A stretch of 64,000 nucleotides of DNA, taken from contig JAFGVD010000010.1 in the NCBI GenBank assembly GCA_016938135.1, positions 1 through 64,000 of the forward strand, in the 5' to 3' direction. A program made the translations under genes and the position numbers. This document shows, in pieces, positions 1 through 8,104 of this stretch. This DNA is from Coriobacteriia bacterium (GTDB taxonomy: Bacteria; Actinomycetota; Coriobacteriia; Anaerosomatales; Anaerosomataceae). Position 1 is the first letter of the stretch. Each line of letters starts with the position of its first letter. Below the pieces are notes generated by a model. That model worked only from the letters and a program-made list of their open reading frames with translations. It searched no databases and was not told where the DNA came from.

Positions 1-8
1 ATGGTGGG

Positions 9-512
9 ATGGAGCCCGAAGGAGTTCGAGAAGATGAGGCGCTCGTGAGCGACACCCCACTCATGCCAATCCCAGACGGCGGCTCTCTCATGCAGCGCCA
101 GGCGGAGCCGCTGGCTCGCAAACGCACGATCGCTGTCATAGGCGCCTCGGCCGACCGCGCCAAGTTCGGCAACAAGGCGGTACGCGCCTATGCGGCGGAG
201 GGCTGGGAGGTGTGGCCCGTCAACCCGAAGGGTGGCGTCATCGAGGAGCGGTCGGTCTTCACCGCTATCGCAAAGCTTCCTGATCTGCCGGACCGCGTCT
301 CGTTGTATCTCAAAGAAGAGGCCGCGCTCAAAGCGTTAGATGCGCTCGCTGCCCTGGAGAAGAAGCACGGTCGCACGATCTTCGACGTCTATCTGAATCC
401 CGGTGTAGGGCGCAAGTCCGTGCGTGAGCGCGCTGACGCATTGGGTCTTAACCGCGTGTCTCGCTGCTCGATCCGGGCGATTGGGCGCGTACCCAAGGAG
501 TTCCCTGCGTAG
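9..512 (+). CDS. CoA-binding domain protein (YccU-like)
   Basis: The protein has a Rossmann-like CoA_binding_2 fold. A glycine-containing nucleotide loop, IAVIGAS, sits at about residues 41-47, and the family's second motif, YLNPGVG, lies near residues 128-134. Members bind coenzyme A; the cellular role of this small stand-alone type is unsettled. The domain starts near residue 38, so the first 35 residues are extra or mis-assigned. ATG at 63 or 90 are alternative starts, and the frame is open to the window edge, so the true start may lie outside. It is convergent with dnaB, whose stop lies 5 bases away. Confidence 0.8.
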   Translation: MEPEGVREDEALVSDTPLMPIPDGGSLMQRQAEPLARKRTIAVIGASADRAKFGNKAVRAYAAEGWEVWPVNPKGGVIEERSVFTAIAKLPDLPDRVSLYLKEEAALKALDALAALEKKHGRTIFDVYLNPGVGRKSVRERADALGLNRVSRCSIRAIGRVPKEFPA

Positions 513-517
513 AGAGC

Positions 518-1879
518 TTAGGGTACGTCCCGGGCCATCGGTACGAACTTGGTGTACTGCGACAGATACGCAACGTGGCAGTTGTCGACCGGTCCGTTAC
601 GGTGTTTGGCAACGATGATCTCAGCCTCACCCTTACTGGGCCGTCCGTCCTCTTCCTCGCCACGCGGGTCCGTATTCCGGTCGATGAACATGACGACATC
701 AGCGTCCTGCTCGATGGCGCCGGACTCACGAAGGTCGGAGAGCTGGGGCCGCTTGCCGGCTCGCTGCTCCACCGCACGAGAAAGCTGCGATAGCGCGATG
801 ATAGGAACGTCGAGCTCCTTGGCCAAGATCTTGAGTCCACGGCTGATCTCGGCGATCTCCACCTGGCGGTTCTCGGACCGACGGTTCTGTGGCTGCATGA
901 GCTGGAGGTAGTCAACGATGATAAGGCCGTCTGACTTGTCACGAAGGAGCCTGCGGGCTTTGGCGCGCACCTCCAAGATCGAGATGGCCGGCGTGTCGTC
1001 AACGAACAGCGATGTGTTCGCCAACCGTCCCATGGCCTGCATGATCTGCGGCCAGTCGCTGTCTTTCAGATAGCCGGTGCGTAGGCGCTGACTGTCGATA
1101 CGTGCCTCAGAGCACAGGATACGCTGGACGAGCTGCTCGGCTGACATCTCAAGACTGAAGACAGCCACAGGATGTCCCGCCTTGGCAGCGTTGACGGCGA
1201 CGTTGAGTGCGAATGCCGTCTTGCCCACTGACGGGCGTGCCGCAAGGATTACCAGGTCTCCCCGATGCAGGCCCGCAAGGATCTTGTCCAGATCCGGAAA
1301 GCCGGTGGGGACGCCCGTGATGTGCGCCTTACGGTCATAGAGCTGCTCTATCTGGGCGAAGCCGGTCTTCATCAGCTCTTCCAGTCCGCGGAAGTTGCTG
1401 GAGACACGCTTATTGGTGACCTGGAAGACCGCTCGCTCAGACTCCTCGACCACCTGATCGATGTCATCAGGGTTCTCATACGACATCGTGGCGATCTTGT
1501 TCGAGGCGCCGATAAGCTGGCGCAGCATCGACGTGCGCTTCACGATCTCAGCGTAGTAGGTTGCGTTGGCTGCCGTTGGCACCATGCCGGTTATGTCCAG
1601 CAGATACGGCTTGCCACCGGCAGCGTCCAGACGACCCGTTGCTTCAAGCCGGTCTGCGACGGTGATCTGATCGATGGGTTCACCGCGGCTGTTGAGCTCG
1701 CTTATAGACTCGAAGATCCGTGCGTGCGCGGAACGATAGAAGTCCTCCGGCTCTACAAGACCCAGGCAGGACTCAACCGCATCCGCAGACAGGAACATAG
1801 AGCCGAGCAGTGACTGCTCAGCCTCGAGGTTGTGTGGCGGCACACGCTCTGCCAGCCTGCGCTCTGCGGTTCCTGCCAT
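518..1879 (-). CDS. dnaB: Replicative DNA helicase DnaB
   Basis: A 453-residue hexameric helicase that unwinds DNA ahead of the replication fork. The N-terminal collar domain starts at PHNLEAEQSLLG. The RecA-like motor has Walker A ARPSVGKTA near residue 215, Walker B LIIVDYLQLM, and the C-terminal QLSRAVEQR and DLRESGAIEQDAD motifs. Length is normal and there is no intein. It is the last gene of the leftward set rpsF-ssb-rpsR-rplI-dnaB, 71 bases after rplI. The DciA loader candidate is encoded at the other end of the window. Confidence 0.98.
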   Translation of the reverse strand: MAGTAERRLAERVPPHNLEAEQSLLGSMFLSADAVESCLGLVEPEDFYRSAHARIFESISELNSRGEPIDQITVADRLEATGRLDAAGGKPYLLDITGMVPTAANATYYAEIVKRTSMLRQLIGASNKIATMSYENPDDIDQVVEESERAVFQVTNKRVSSNFRGLEELMKTGFAQIEQLYDRKAHITGVPTGFPDLDKILAGLHRGDLVILAARPSVGKTAFALNVAVNAAKAGHPVAVFSLEMSAEQLVQRILCSEARIDSQRLRTGYLKDSDWPQIMQAMGRLANTSLFVDDTPAISILEVRAKARRLLRDKSDGLIIVDYLQLMQPQNRRSENRQVEIAEISRGLKILAKELDVPIIALSQLSRAVEQRAGKRPQLSDLRESGAIEQDADVVMFIDRNTDPRGEEEDGRPSKGEAEIIVAKHRNGPVDNCHVAYLSQYTKFVPMARDVP

Positions 1880-1950
1880 TCACACTCCCCCGTGGACCAC
1901 CGAGGGCGCCGCCCATCTGGGCGGTCGCCTCCGGTAGACCGTCCGGCTTA

Positions 1951-2505
1951 TTACTCCTGCTCCGCGACGTCCTCGGTGGCCTCTTCGGCCTCTTCGGCAA
2001 CGGGAGCCTCTTCAACCACGTCCTCAACGACTGGCTCTGCTGCGGCTACCTCTTCGGCACCCTCAGCTACAACCTGGACGATGAGAGTCGCCTTGACGTC
2101 ATAGTAGACGTTGAGCTGAACGGCGTGCTCACCAAGAACCTTGATGTGCGCGTGGACGTCGAGCTTCTTGCGATCGACTTCCACACCGAGCTGCTCGGCA
2201 ACGGCATCCACGATCATCGCGGATGTGATGGAGCCATAGAGCTTGCCCTCATCGCTGGCTTTCGCAACGATGACGACCTTCTTACCTTCGACTGCGGCCG
2301 CAACGCCTTCGGCATCACCGCGACGAGCCGTCTCGCGCTTCTGGATGTTGCCCATCCGCGCTTCAAGCTGCTTGATATTGCCCGCTGTCGCCGGAATAGC
2401 GATCTTGCGCGGCATCAGGAAGTTGACGGCGAAGCCTCGAGCGACATCGATGATGTCGCCTTCTTTGCCTCGTCCCTTCACGTCCTGTGTCAGGATGACC
2501 TTCAT
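1951..2505 (-). CDS. rplI: 50S ribosomal protein L9 with acidic tail
   Basis: L9 binds 23S rRNA near the L1 stalk. The start chosen is the ATG at 2505, giving MKVILTQDVKGRG, preceded by AAGGAGTAAC; a longer open frame upstream lacks conservation. The N-terminal RNA-binding domain and linker run to about residue 145, which is the usual full length. About 37 further residues are almost all Glu, Ala, Val and Asp, with repeats such as VEEAPVAEEAEEA. This acidic tail is unusual for L9. The gene sits between rpsR and dnaB. Confidence 0.97.
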   Translation of the reverse strand: MKVILTQDVKGRGKEGDIIDVARGFAVNFLMPRKIAIPATAGNIKQLEARMGNIQKRETARRGDAEGVAAAVEGKKVVIVAKASDEGKLYGSITSAMIVDAVAEQLGVEVDRKKLDVHAHIKVLGEHAVQLNVYYDVKATLIVQVVAEGAEEVAAAEPVVEDVVEEAPVAEEAEEATEDVAEQE

Positions 2506-2640
2506 TGTTACTCCTTGTTCGTTTACTCTCGGCCGGTCTTGCGGGCACGAGGTGCTCTCCACTCTAGGCTCACGACCCGTTCGCCACAAGCGAACAGTGC
2601 ATGGCCAGCAAAGATGCCTCACCCATCGACCGGTCGGCAG

Positions 2641-2662
2641 CGAACGGCGTCTGCGCCGTTCG
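2641..2662 (-). repeat. Hairpin between rpsR and rplI
   Basis: A perfect 9-bp inverted repeat, CGAACGGCG with a 4-base loop, lies 15 bases downstream of the rpsR stop. No T tract follows on the minus strand, so it may be an mRNA-processing or attenuating hairpin rather than a full terminator. The function is unknown. Confidence 0.45.
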
Positions 2663-2676
2663 TGTCAGCGGTCGAA

Positions 2677-2940
2677 CTAGCGGCCGCGCTTGCCGTCAAC
2701 CTTGCCGCTGATGACCGGCACGGTGTAGGGCACAAGTGCCATTTCACGGGCACGCTTCACGCAGGTCGAGATCTGGTGCTGGTGCTGGGCGCAGTTACCT
2801 GAGACACGACGCGGCTTGATCTTTCCGCGGTCGGTCATGAACTTGCGCAGCATGTTGACGTCCTTGTAGTCGATGTACTCAGCGTGATCTTTGCAGAACA
2901 CGCAGTACTTACGCTTGGGGCGTCGTGCGTAATCGCTCAC
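2677..2940 (-). CDS. rpsR: 30S ribosomal protein S18 (zinc-binding type)
   Basis: An 87-residue S18, which pairs with S6 on the platform of the small subunit. The start is a GTG (GTG AGC GAT TAC) with GGGAGGTAAGAA directly upstream. The sequence holds CVFC near residues 13-16 and further cysteines in SGNCAQHQ and STC, matching the zinc-binding (Cys-plus) paralog; many bacteria also carry a Cys-free copy induced under zinc limitation. It lies between ssb and rplI, the standard order, and carries a basic C-terminus ending KRGR. Confidence 0.97.
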   Translation of the reverse strand: MSDYARRPKRKYCVFCKDHAEYIDYKDVNMLRKFMTDRGKIKPRRVSGNCAQHQHQISTCVKRAREMALVPYTVPVISGKVDGKRGR

Positions 2941-3032
2941 TTCTTACCTCCCTTCGGGTCCTATCGCGGACCTCGGGCCTGTCGACCGGCGGGAGGGTAC
3001 CGCCGTCGACTGATCATTCAATGCAGATAAAC

Positions 3033-3452
3033 CTAGAACGGGATCTCTTCGTCGGGTTCACTACTGGGGCTCGAAGCAGGCGCCGTATATCCGCCGCTGG
3101 AGCCACCACCAGAACCACCATCCCGCGAGGAGAGGAACTCGACCTCATCGGCAATTACCTCGAGCTTGCTGCGCTTCTCGCCCTGCGGGTTCTCCCACTG
3201 GCTCCAGCGAAGCTTGCCCTCGATCGCGACCTTCGAACCCTTGTTGAGGAAGCGTGACAACGCCTCGCCACGCGCGCCGAAGACGGTGACGTCCACGAAG
3301 TTCGGAACGTCCTCCCACTCGCCGGTCTGCTGGTTCTTGCGACGGTCGTTGACTGCCACACCCATCTTGAGAACGCTCATACCACTGTTGGTGGAGCGCA
3401 GCTCAGGGTCTCTTGTTAGATTGCCGGTGATCATTACCCGGTTGATGCCCAT
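3033..3452 (-). CDS. ssb: Single-stranded DNA-binding protein
   Basis: A 139-residue SSB. The N-terminal OB fold begins MGINRVMITGNLTRDPELR and covers about 105 residues. A Gly/Ser-rich linker (GGSGGGSSGG) follows, then the acidic tip ending DEEIPF that docks partner proteins; the commoner form is DDDIPF. The ATG at 3452 was chosen because GAGG precedes it and because the OB fold starts there; an in-frame ATG at 3491 would add 13 unconserved residues. It is co-transcribed with rpsF and rpsR. Confidence 0.97.
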   Translation of the reverse strand: MGINRVMITGNLTRDPELRSTNSGMSVLKMGVAVNDRRKNQQTGEWEDVPNFVDVTVFGARGEALSRFLNKGSKVAIEGKLRWSQWENPQGEKRSKLEVIADEVEFLSSRDGGSGGGSSGGYTAPASSPSSEPDEEIPF

Positions 3453-3521
3453 AGTCCCTACCTCGTCTCTGCGACCATTGGCCGCCGTCAATCGCCCGCC
3501 CTGATCGGTCGGGTTGCAGCA

Positions 3522-3815
3522 CTACACCTTGATGTCGTCGCGCCGCACGATCATGAATCGGACGATCTGATCGGTAATACGCAGGACGCGGTCGAGTTCG
3601 GCAACGACAGCTGTAGTCGCGTGGAACTGAATGACGTGGTAGTCGCCGTCGGTGTGGCCTTCGATCTCGTAAGCCAGACGGCGCTTGCCCCATGCATCCT
3701 CAGAATCGACGGTACCGTCAACGGTTATGATGCCTCGAGTCTTCTCAAGGACAGCACTCCGAGCCTCGTCGTCGAGGGTGGGAACGATTATCAGCATAAG
3801 TTCATAAGCCTTCAT
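3522..3815 (-). CDS. rpsF: 30S ribosomal protein S6
   Basis: A 97-residue S6 with the typical opening MKAYELMLIIVPTLDDEAR and the central KRRLAYEIEGHTDGDYHVIQF region. GGGAGGTGAACC precedes the ATG. It heads the leftward operon rpsF-ssb-rpsR-rplI-dnaB, and a sigma70-like promoter lies about 75 bases upstream. S6 binds together with S18, whose gene is two positions downstream. Confidence 0.98.
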   Translation of the reverse strand: MKAYELMLIIVPTLDDEARSAVLEKTRGIITVDGTVDSEDAWGKRRLAYEIEGHTDGDYHVIQFHATTAVVAELDRVLRITDQIVRFMIVRRDDIKV

Positions 3816-3891
3816 TGGTTCACCTCCCTTGGGCTACAGCGGCTCCGGGACACTGAAGGCGTCTGCCCAGAGCAGGAAATGAAGCCCTCGC

Positions 3892-3920
3892 AGTGTATCA
3901 GAGACCGACCGCACCTACAA
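3892..3920 (-). promoter_or_regulatory. Probable rpsF operon promoter
   Basis: Reading leftward, TTGTAG (3920-3915) and TACACT (3897-3892) are separated by 17 bases, a good sigma70-like pair. The predicted transcription start is near 3885, about 70 bases before the rpsF ATG. The 155-base gap between rpsF and the M23 peptidase gene holds no reading frame of note. Confidence 0.6.
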
Positions 3921-3971
3921 CGCTTACCCCACGCCTCTGACACACTGCGATTTCCTGACACATCTTGAACG

Positions 3972-4895
3972 CTAATCAACGCCCTGAACTGCGGCGTTCT
4001 TCCAACGGGCCACTGCCAACGCGAAAGCGAACAGCATGGCTGCACAAGCTGTGACCGGCTCCGGAGCGCTTGAGCGCCCGAGCACGGGCGCTCCCAACCA
4101 TCTCCCCGACAGCCTCTTCGACGACGGGGACAGGCCCGCTTCATCGCAACCGAGCGCGGCGAGAACGGATTCGTCCGCTGCAGCGGGAACCCCCGCGTTC
4201 ATCATCCGCTGCACGCCGAACGACGCGGGCTGAGAGATCAACCCCACTGTCTGGGACGGTATCGCGGGTACAGGGGCTTCGGCAGCCGTCGGCACGGTGC
4301 CGCACCCGTACACAGGAGACGATGCGCCCGCTCCCTGAGTAGACGCGCTCAACCCGGGCAGCGGTGATCCCTCCAGGAAGGGGGCTGGCTCCGTGGCCTC
4401 ACTCAAGGGCGCAGGGTCTTGCATCTCAGGCTCAGCGCCCACGATCAGGAACGACGGGTCGACATACGCACCATCGCGACGAGCGCTCAGGTGCAGATGA
4501 GACTCGGCGACCGAGGCATCGCCTGTTGCAGCGACCATACCGAGACCGTCGCCCACGACCACGCTCTCCCCTTGCCGGACCCAGACCTCTGTAAGCGGGT
4601 GGAGAGTGACGAGCATGCCGTCATCGGTGCGCACGGTCACAGCAAGCACGCTCCCCCCAGCATCCGCAGGGATGCGGCCGCTGAAGCTGACTTCCCCGGA
4701 CACGAAGCTGAATGCGGCCTCCCCGGCAGTGGCTGCAAGGTCCGCTCCATGGTGAGCGCATGTGACACCCGCAAGATCATAGGATGCCCCGTAGCACAGG
4801 AGCACCTTCTCCTGAGCGCCCCACGCCGGGACAGGCAGTGCAACCGCCATGCATATGCCGAGCGCCAGAATCTGCAGAAACCGATGCCGCCTCAT
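3972..4895 (-). CDS. Secreted M23 (LytM-like) peptidase, membrane-anchored
   Basis: A zinc metallopeptidase of the peptidoglycan-cleaving M23 fold. The start at 4895 follows GGGAGGAGTGGTC. A signal peptide (MRRHRFLQILALGICMAVALPVPAWG) leads into the domain. All M23 landmarks are present: HHGAD (HxGxD), the TLHPL stretch, the G-ES-V-GD loop, and HLHL (HxH). The domain ends near residue 160. A long Pro/Ala/Ser-rich region follows, then a C-terminal hydrophobic helix (AAMLFAFALAVARW), so the enzyme is probably held at the membrane. Whether it cleaves peptidoglycan or acts as an amidase activator cannot be told. Confidence 0.85.
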   Translation of the reverse strand: MRRHRFLQILALGICMAVALPVPAWGAQEKVLLCYGASYDLAGVTCAHHGADLAATAGEAAFSFVSGEVSFSGRIPADAGGSVLAVTVRTDDGMLVTLHPLTEVWVRQGESVVVGDGLGMVAATGDASVAESHLHLSARRDGAYVDPSFLIVGAEPEMQDPAPLSEATEPAPFLEGSPLPGLSASTQGAGASSPVYGCGTVPTAAEAPVPAIPSQTVGLISQPASFGVQRMMNAGVPAAADESVLAALGCDEAGLSPSSKRLSGRWLGAPVLGRSSAPEPVTACAAMLFAFALAVARWKNAAVQGVD

Positions 4896-5033
4896 GACCA
4901 CTCCTCCCAATGTCCACCGGGGAGAGTGAGGGCGGCGGAATCGAACTGATGTTCGCTATACTACGACATCTCAAGAGGCGCAGCGCGGCAACCTGACGAG
5001 CGGAGTGATGCACGCGACATACGGCGCCAGGCG

Positions 5034-5060
5034 CAACAAAGGCCGCACACAGCGGCCCTT
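5034..5060 (-). terminator. Intrinsic terminator after tRNA-Gly
   Basis: On the minus strand, the stem AAGGGCCGC / GCGGCCTTT with a 5-base loop is followed by TTTGTTG, 13 bases downstream of the tRNA 3' end. It separates the tRNA from the M23 peptidase gene. Confidence 0.65.
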
Positions 5061-5072
5061 GGTCTACGCATA

Positions 5073-5148
5073 TGGAGCGGGCGACGGGACTCGAACCCGC
5101 GACCTAAAGCTTGGGAAGCTTTCGCTCTACCAGCTGAGCTACGCCCGC
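5073..5148 (-). tRNA. tRNA-Gly (anticodon CCC)
   Basis: A cloverleaf read on the minus strand. The acceptor 5' strand is GCGGGCG and the 3' strand CGCCCGC. The D arm is GCTCAGCTGGTAGAGC. The anticodon stem AAAGC/GCTTT closes the loop TTCCCAA, giving anticodon CCC. The T arm is GCGGGTTCGAGTCCCGT. The discriminator T is followed by an encoded CCA. It reads GGG codons, which are frequent in this G+C-rich sequence. Confidence 0.96.
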
Positions 5149-5207
5149 TTATACAACGCGTCGGGTATTGTAACACCGCCCGCCTCGGCGGCAAATCATC
5201 AAAACGG

Positions 5208-5798
5208 TCACCGGGCCAGCCACTCACGTATCCGGTCCAGATTCCTGTCCAGCAGATACACGCCGGCTGCCGCCAGGATGACGACGATAGCCGTCCACAG
5301 CTTGCCGTTGGAGACGGGGTCATCGACTTCTCGGCCAGCCCTGATCACGGTCAGATGCACCGCATGGATATCCATGTCGCCACCGTGCTCGGCACACGCC
5401 GCATTGAAGACTCCCCGGACCTCAACGATGTCACCCTCGTGCCGGTAATCACCGAACACCCCGATCTGGGCGACCTCAGGCGCAGGAACCCACACCGGCA
5501 TCCCTGAGTTCAGCCCGCCGAGAGGAGCGCCCTCCTCGATGTTGCGCTCCATGTAGGCATCGTCGTTGAGGTGAAGCCACGCCCAGTTGCCGCGCACCAT
5601 GGCCTCGCCGATGACCTCCCCACGATAGACGACGGTGGTGCCGTCGAAGATGTCGGGGAGCTCAACGAGCTCCGTGCTGGAAGGCGAGTTCTCCGAGAGC
5701 GGTATGTGCGGAGACACCGTGTGCTCCTCGGCCATCGCGAATGCGGGGACAGACAGCAGGAGCGCCAAGAAGAGGGTCATCCAGACGGCTCGCCTCAT
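5208..5798 (-). CDS. Membrane-anchored OB-fold-like exported protein
   Basis: A 196-residue protein with a signal peptide (MRRAVWMTLFLALLLSVPAFAMA), an extracytoplasmic domain of about 125 residues, and a C-terminal helix (AIVVILAAAGVYLLDRNLDRI) with a positive tail. The pattern DGTTVVYRGEVIGEAMVRGNWAWLH and EGDIVEVRGVF resembles the OB-fold of small periplasmic nucleic-acid or cytochrome-associated proteins, but no precise family is recognised. Its ATG overlaps the trkH stop by 4 bases, so it is translated with TrkH and is the last gene of the potassium-uptake operon. Confidence 0.7.
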   Translation of the reverse strand: MRRAVWMTLFLALLLSVPAFAMAEEHTVSPHIPLSENSPSSTELVELPDIFDGTTVVYRGEVIGEAMVRGNWAWLHLNDDAYMERNIEEGAPLGGLNSGMPVWVPAPEVAQIGVFGDYRHEGDIVEVRGVFNAACAEHGGDMDIHAVHLTVIRAGREVDDPVSNGKLWTAIVVILAAAGVYLLDRNLDRIREWLAR

Positions 5799-7300
5799 GA
5801 CTTCCCCCTAAGGATGGCGTAGAAGTGCCCGAACAGCGCCAGCACCGACATGAACTCGAGCCTGCCCATCCACATAGCGACGATGTAGGCCCACTTAAGC
5901 AGGTTGGGCATGTCCGGTGCGGTGATGCCGCATGAAAGCCCGGTGTTGGATGCCGCCGAGACACCCTCGAACGCGGCTGCGGTGAAGTCGTAGCCGAACA
6001 AGACACCCAGGACGGTCAGCACTGCGTACGCGGTCACGTACGCAAGCGTGATCGTGAATGCGGTAAGGACGATACGGTCTTCCAAGACGATGTCGCGAAT
6101 ATGATGATAGCGCTCCTGCACGACCGCCGAATCGGGCGATATCATGCGACGCACATCCTGGATGTAGGCCTTTGTCAGCACGCCGATGCGGATACCCTTG
6201 ATGCCGCCTCCTGTGGAACATGCCGATGCGCCGATGGCCATCGCCACCGTGGTCGCCAGCATGGCCACAGGTCCCCACTGGGTGACGAACGCCCGCGAGT
6301 ATATGGTGGAGAAGCCCGTGGTGGTATGCCCGGAGAGCACCTGATAGAACGCTTTGCGGAACAGGTTGACCGCGTCGGGGTAGATGCCCAGATGAGCGAG
6401 CCCGAAGGTGGCCACACTCACGGTGATGAAGGCAGTAGCGGTGAAGCTCAAGATCTCGATGTTGCGGCGAAGCTCCCGCCTGTCCCCTTGCCAGACCGCC
6501 CAGTGCAGCGCGAAGTTGAACGAACCCGCGATGAAGATGACCGTGCAGATGATCTCGTATGTCGCCGAGTGGAACCACATAGTGTTGTAGGACTGCGGAG
6601 CGAAGCCTCCTGTGCTCCACGCTCCCATGAACACCCACAGGCTGTGCAGCAGTGCCCGAACAGGCTCCTGCCCCAGCATCAGACCGGTCGCAGCAAGCGC
6701 CATCGTGCCGATTGCCAGCCACGTGAGGCTCACGAGCCAGATGGCTCTGGCGGTCCCAATGACATTGGGGAGCAGCCGCTCGTCTTTTCCCTCGCCCACA
6801 TAGAGCTTGTATGCTCCCGCGGTACCCTTCACGAGGAACGTCAGCGCGATGACAACGATGCCCTGCCCGCCCACATACGTGAGCACGTGTCGCCACATGT
6901 TGAGTCCGTATGAGATGTGGTCGAGGTCCTGTATAAGGTAGAGGCCCGTGGTGGTGTAGCCGCTCATGATGTCGAACATGGCGTCCAGGTAGCTGCCCTC
7001 ATGTCCCGAGAGCCAGTGCGGTATCGCGCCCAGGACAGTAGCGGCGATCCATGATCCGGATGCGACCACAAGTCCGTGGCTCCACTTGAGGTCTTTCTCG
7101 GTACGGCAGATGACCTGCAGCCCGAACCCGAAGACGAAGCACGCACCCATGCCGATAACGAAATCCAGCGCCGTGTCCCACTCGGCGAACACGAGAGACG
7201 TGACGAGAGGGACGACCATGAGCAAGCCGATGCCCACGATGATCTTCCCGAGGTATTTCCCAACGATGGCGTGATCGTCTCTGCGCGGTCGCAAGATCAT
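5795..7300 (-). CDS. trkH: TrkH-family potassium transporter
   Basis: A 501-residue potassium channel-transporter subunit with four repeated M1-P-M2 units. Selectivity-filter glycines are visible in SGYTTTGLYL, WSTGGFAP, SGHTTTGFS and SNTGLSCG, the four pore loops expected of TrkH/KtrB. The membrane pore is gated by cytoplasmic TrkA proteins, and two of those are encoded directly upstream. The start codon overlaps the stop of a 43-codon gene (ATGA), and the stop overlaps the next start in the same way. Confidence 0.95.
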   Translation of the reverse strand: MILRPRRDDHAIVGKYLGKIIVGIGLLMVVPLVTSLVFAEWDTALDFVIGMGACFVFGFGLQVICRTEKDLKWSHGLVVASGSWIAATVLGAIPHWLSGHEGSYLDAMFDIMSGYTTTGLYLIQDLDHISYGLNMWRHVLTYVGGQGIVVIALTFLVKGTAGAYKLYVGEGKDERLLPNVIGTARAIWLVSLTWLAIGTMALAATGLMLGQEPVRALLHSLWVFMGAWSTGGFAPQSYNTMWFHSATYEIICTVIFIAGSFNFALHWAVWQGDRRELRRNIEILSFTATAFITVSVATFGLAHLGIYPDAVNLFRKAFYQVLSGHTTTGFSTIYSRAFVTQWGPVAMLATTVAMAIGASACSTGGGIKGIRIGVLTKAYIQDVRRMISPDSAVVQERYHHIRDIVLEDRIVLTAFTITLAYVTAYAVLTVLGVLFGYDFTAAAFEGVSAASNTGLSCGITAPDMPNLLKWAYIVAMWMGRLEFMSVLALFGHFYAILRGKS

Positions 7301-7428
7301 CTGACGACCACCTGGGCGAGATGGGCGACCAGCAGCGCGAGTCCGGCCAGTATCAGCACATAGGCGGTCTCGAGAAGGATCGCGATCACATAACGACAGG
7401 CCCTGTTGTGGCCCTTCAGCACCTTCAC
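7297..7428 (-). CDS. 43-residue single-helix membrane protein in trk operon
   Basis: This small gene lies between trkA and trkH. It starts at GTG 7428, with GGGGAG 7 bases upstream overlapping the end of trkA, and its stop overlaps the trkH ATG (ATGA). The product is basic at the N-terminus (VKVLKGHNRACRYV), followed by one hydrophobic helix (IAILLETAYVLILAGLALLV) and a short tail. It is not a family I recognise. Size and topology recall KdpF or other accessory peptides of potassium transporters, but I see no sequence similarity. Coupling to trkH argues for a role in assembly or gating of the transporter. Confidence 0.7.
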   Translation of the reverse strand: MKVLKGHNRACRYVIAILLETAYVLILAGLALLVAHLAQVVVR

Positions 7429-7432
7429 GGCA

Positions 7433-8101
7433 CTACTCCCCTGTCAGCGCCTTCTTGAGCGCCTTCTCGTGATCCACACTGGTGAAAGCAATAACCGTAT
7501 CCCCCGGAGCCATCACCGTATCGCCGTTGACCGCGATCACTTCGTCTTCTCCACGCATCAATGCGACGAGGATGCAGCCCTTGGGGAGCGGAAGGTCCGC
7601 GACCTTCTTGCCGCAGACGACACAGCGGTCGACCGGCAGCGTGACCTCGACGATGGCCATATCGCCTTTACGCAACGCGCTGAGCGTATGGATATCGCCA
7701 ACGGTGGCCTCTTCCTGGATCATGCGCGAAATAATGGTGGTGGAAGAGATGGCCTCTATGCCGAGCGCGTTGAAGATGTGCTCGTTTTTGGGATTGTTGA
7801 CTCGGGCAACCGTGCGGGACACGCCAAAGGCGACCTTGGCAAGCTGGCAAGAGACGAGGTTGTCGTCATCATCGCCCGTTGCGGCAACGAAGACGTCCGC
7901 GCGGCTCATGCCCGCGTCTTCTTGGTATGAAGCGTCGCAGCCGTCTCCTCGCACGATCAGAGGCGAACCCGGCAACTCCCCGGAGAGCTTCTGCGCGACG
8001 TCCTCTCGCTTCTCGATGAGGGCGACGTTGTGCCCGCTCTCAAGAAGGGTCTTAGCCAGATACGAGGCGACCTTGCCGCCCCCGTTGATGACGATGTACA
8101 C
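7433..8101 (-). CDS. trkA: TrkA-family potassium uptake regulator (first copy)
   Basis: A 222-residue RCK protein. The Rossmann N-terminal domain (MYIVINGGGKVASYLAKTLLE) has the glycine motif and an acidic residue at the end of strand 2 (LIEKRED), and binds NAD or another nucleotide. A TrkA-C domain covers about residues 140-222. The start is a GTG at 8101, three bases after the stop of the second TrkA gene, whose end supplies the GGAGGA ribosome-binding site. A CxxC (CVVCGK) near residue 165 may give metal or redox sensitivity. Confidence 0.92.
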   Translation of the reverse strand: MYIVINGGGKVASYLAKTLLESGHNVALIEKREDVAQKLSGELPGSPLIVRGDGCDASYQEDAGMSRADVFVAATGDDDDNLVSCQLAKVAFGVSRTVARVNNPKNEHIFNALGIEAISSTTIISRMIQEEATVGDIHTLSALRKGDMAIVEVTLPVDRCVVCGKKVADLPLPKGCILVALMRGEDEVIAVNGDTVMAPGDTVIAFTSVDHEKALKKALTGE

Positions 8102-8104
8102 GGG

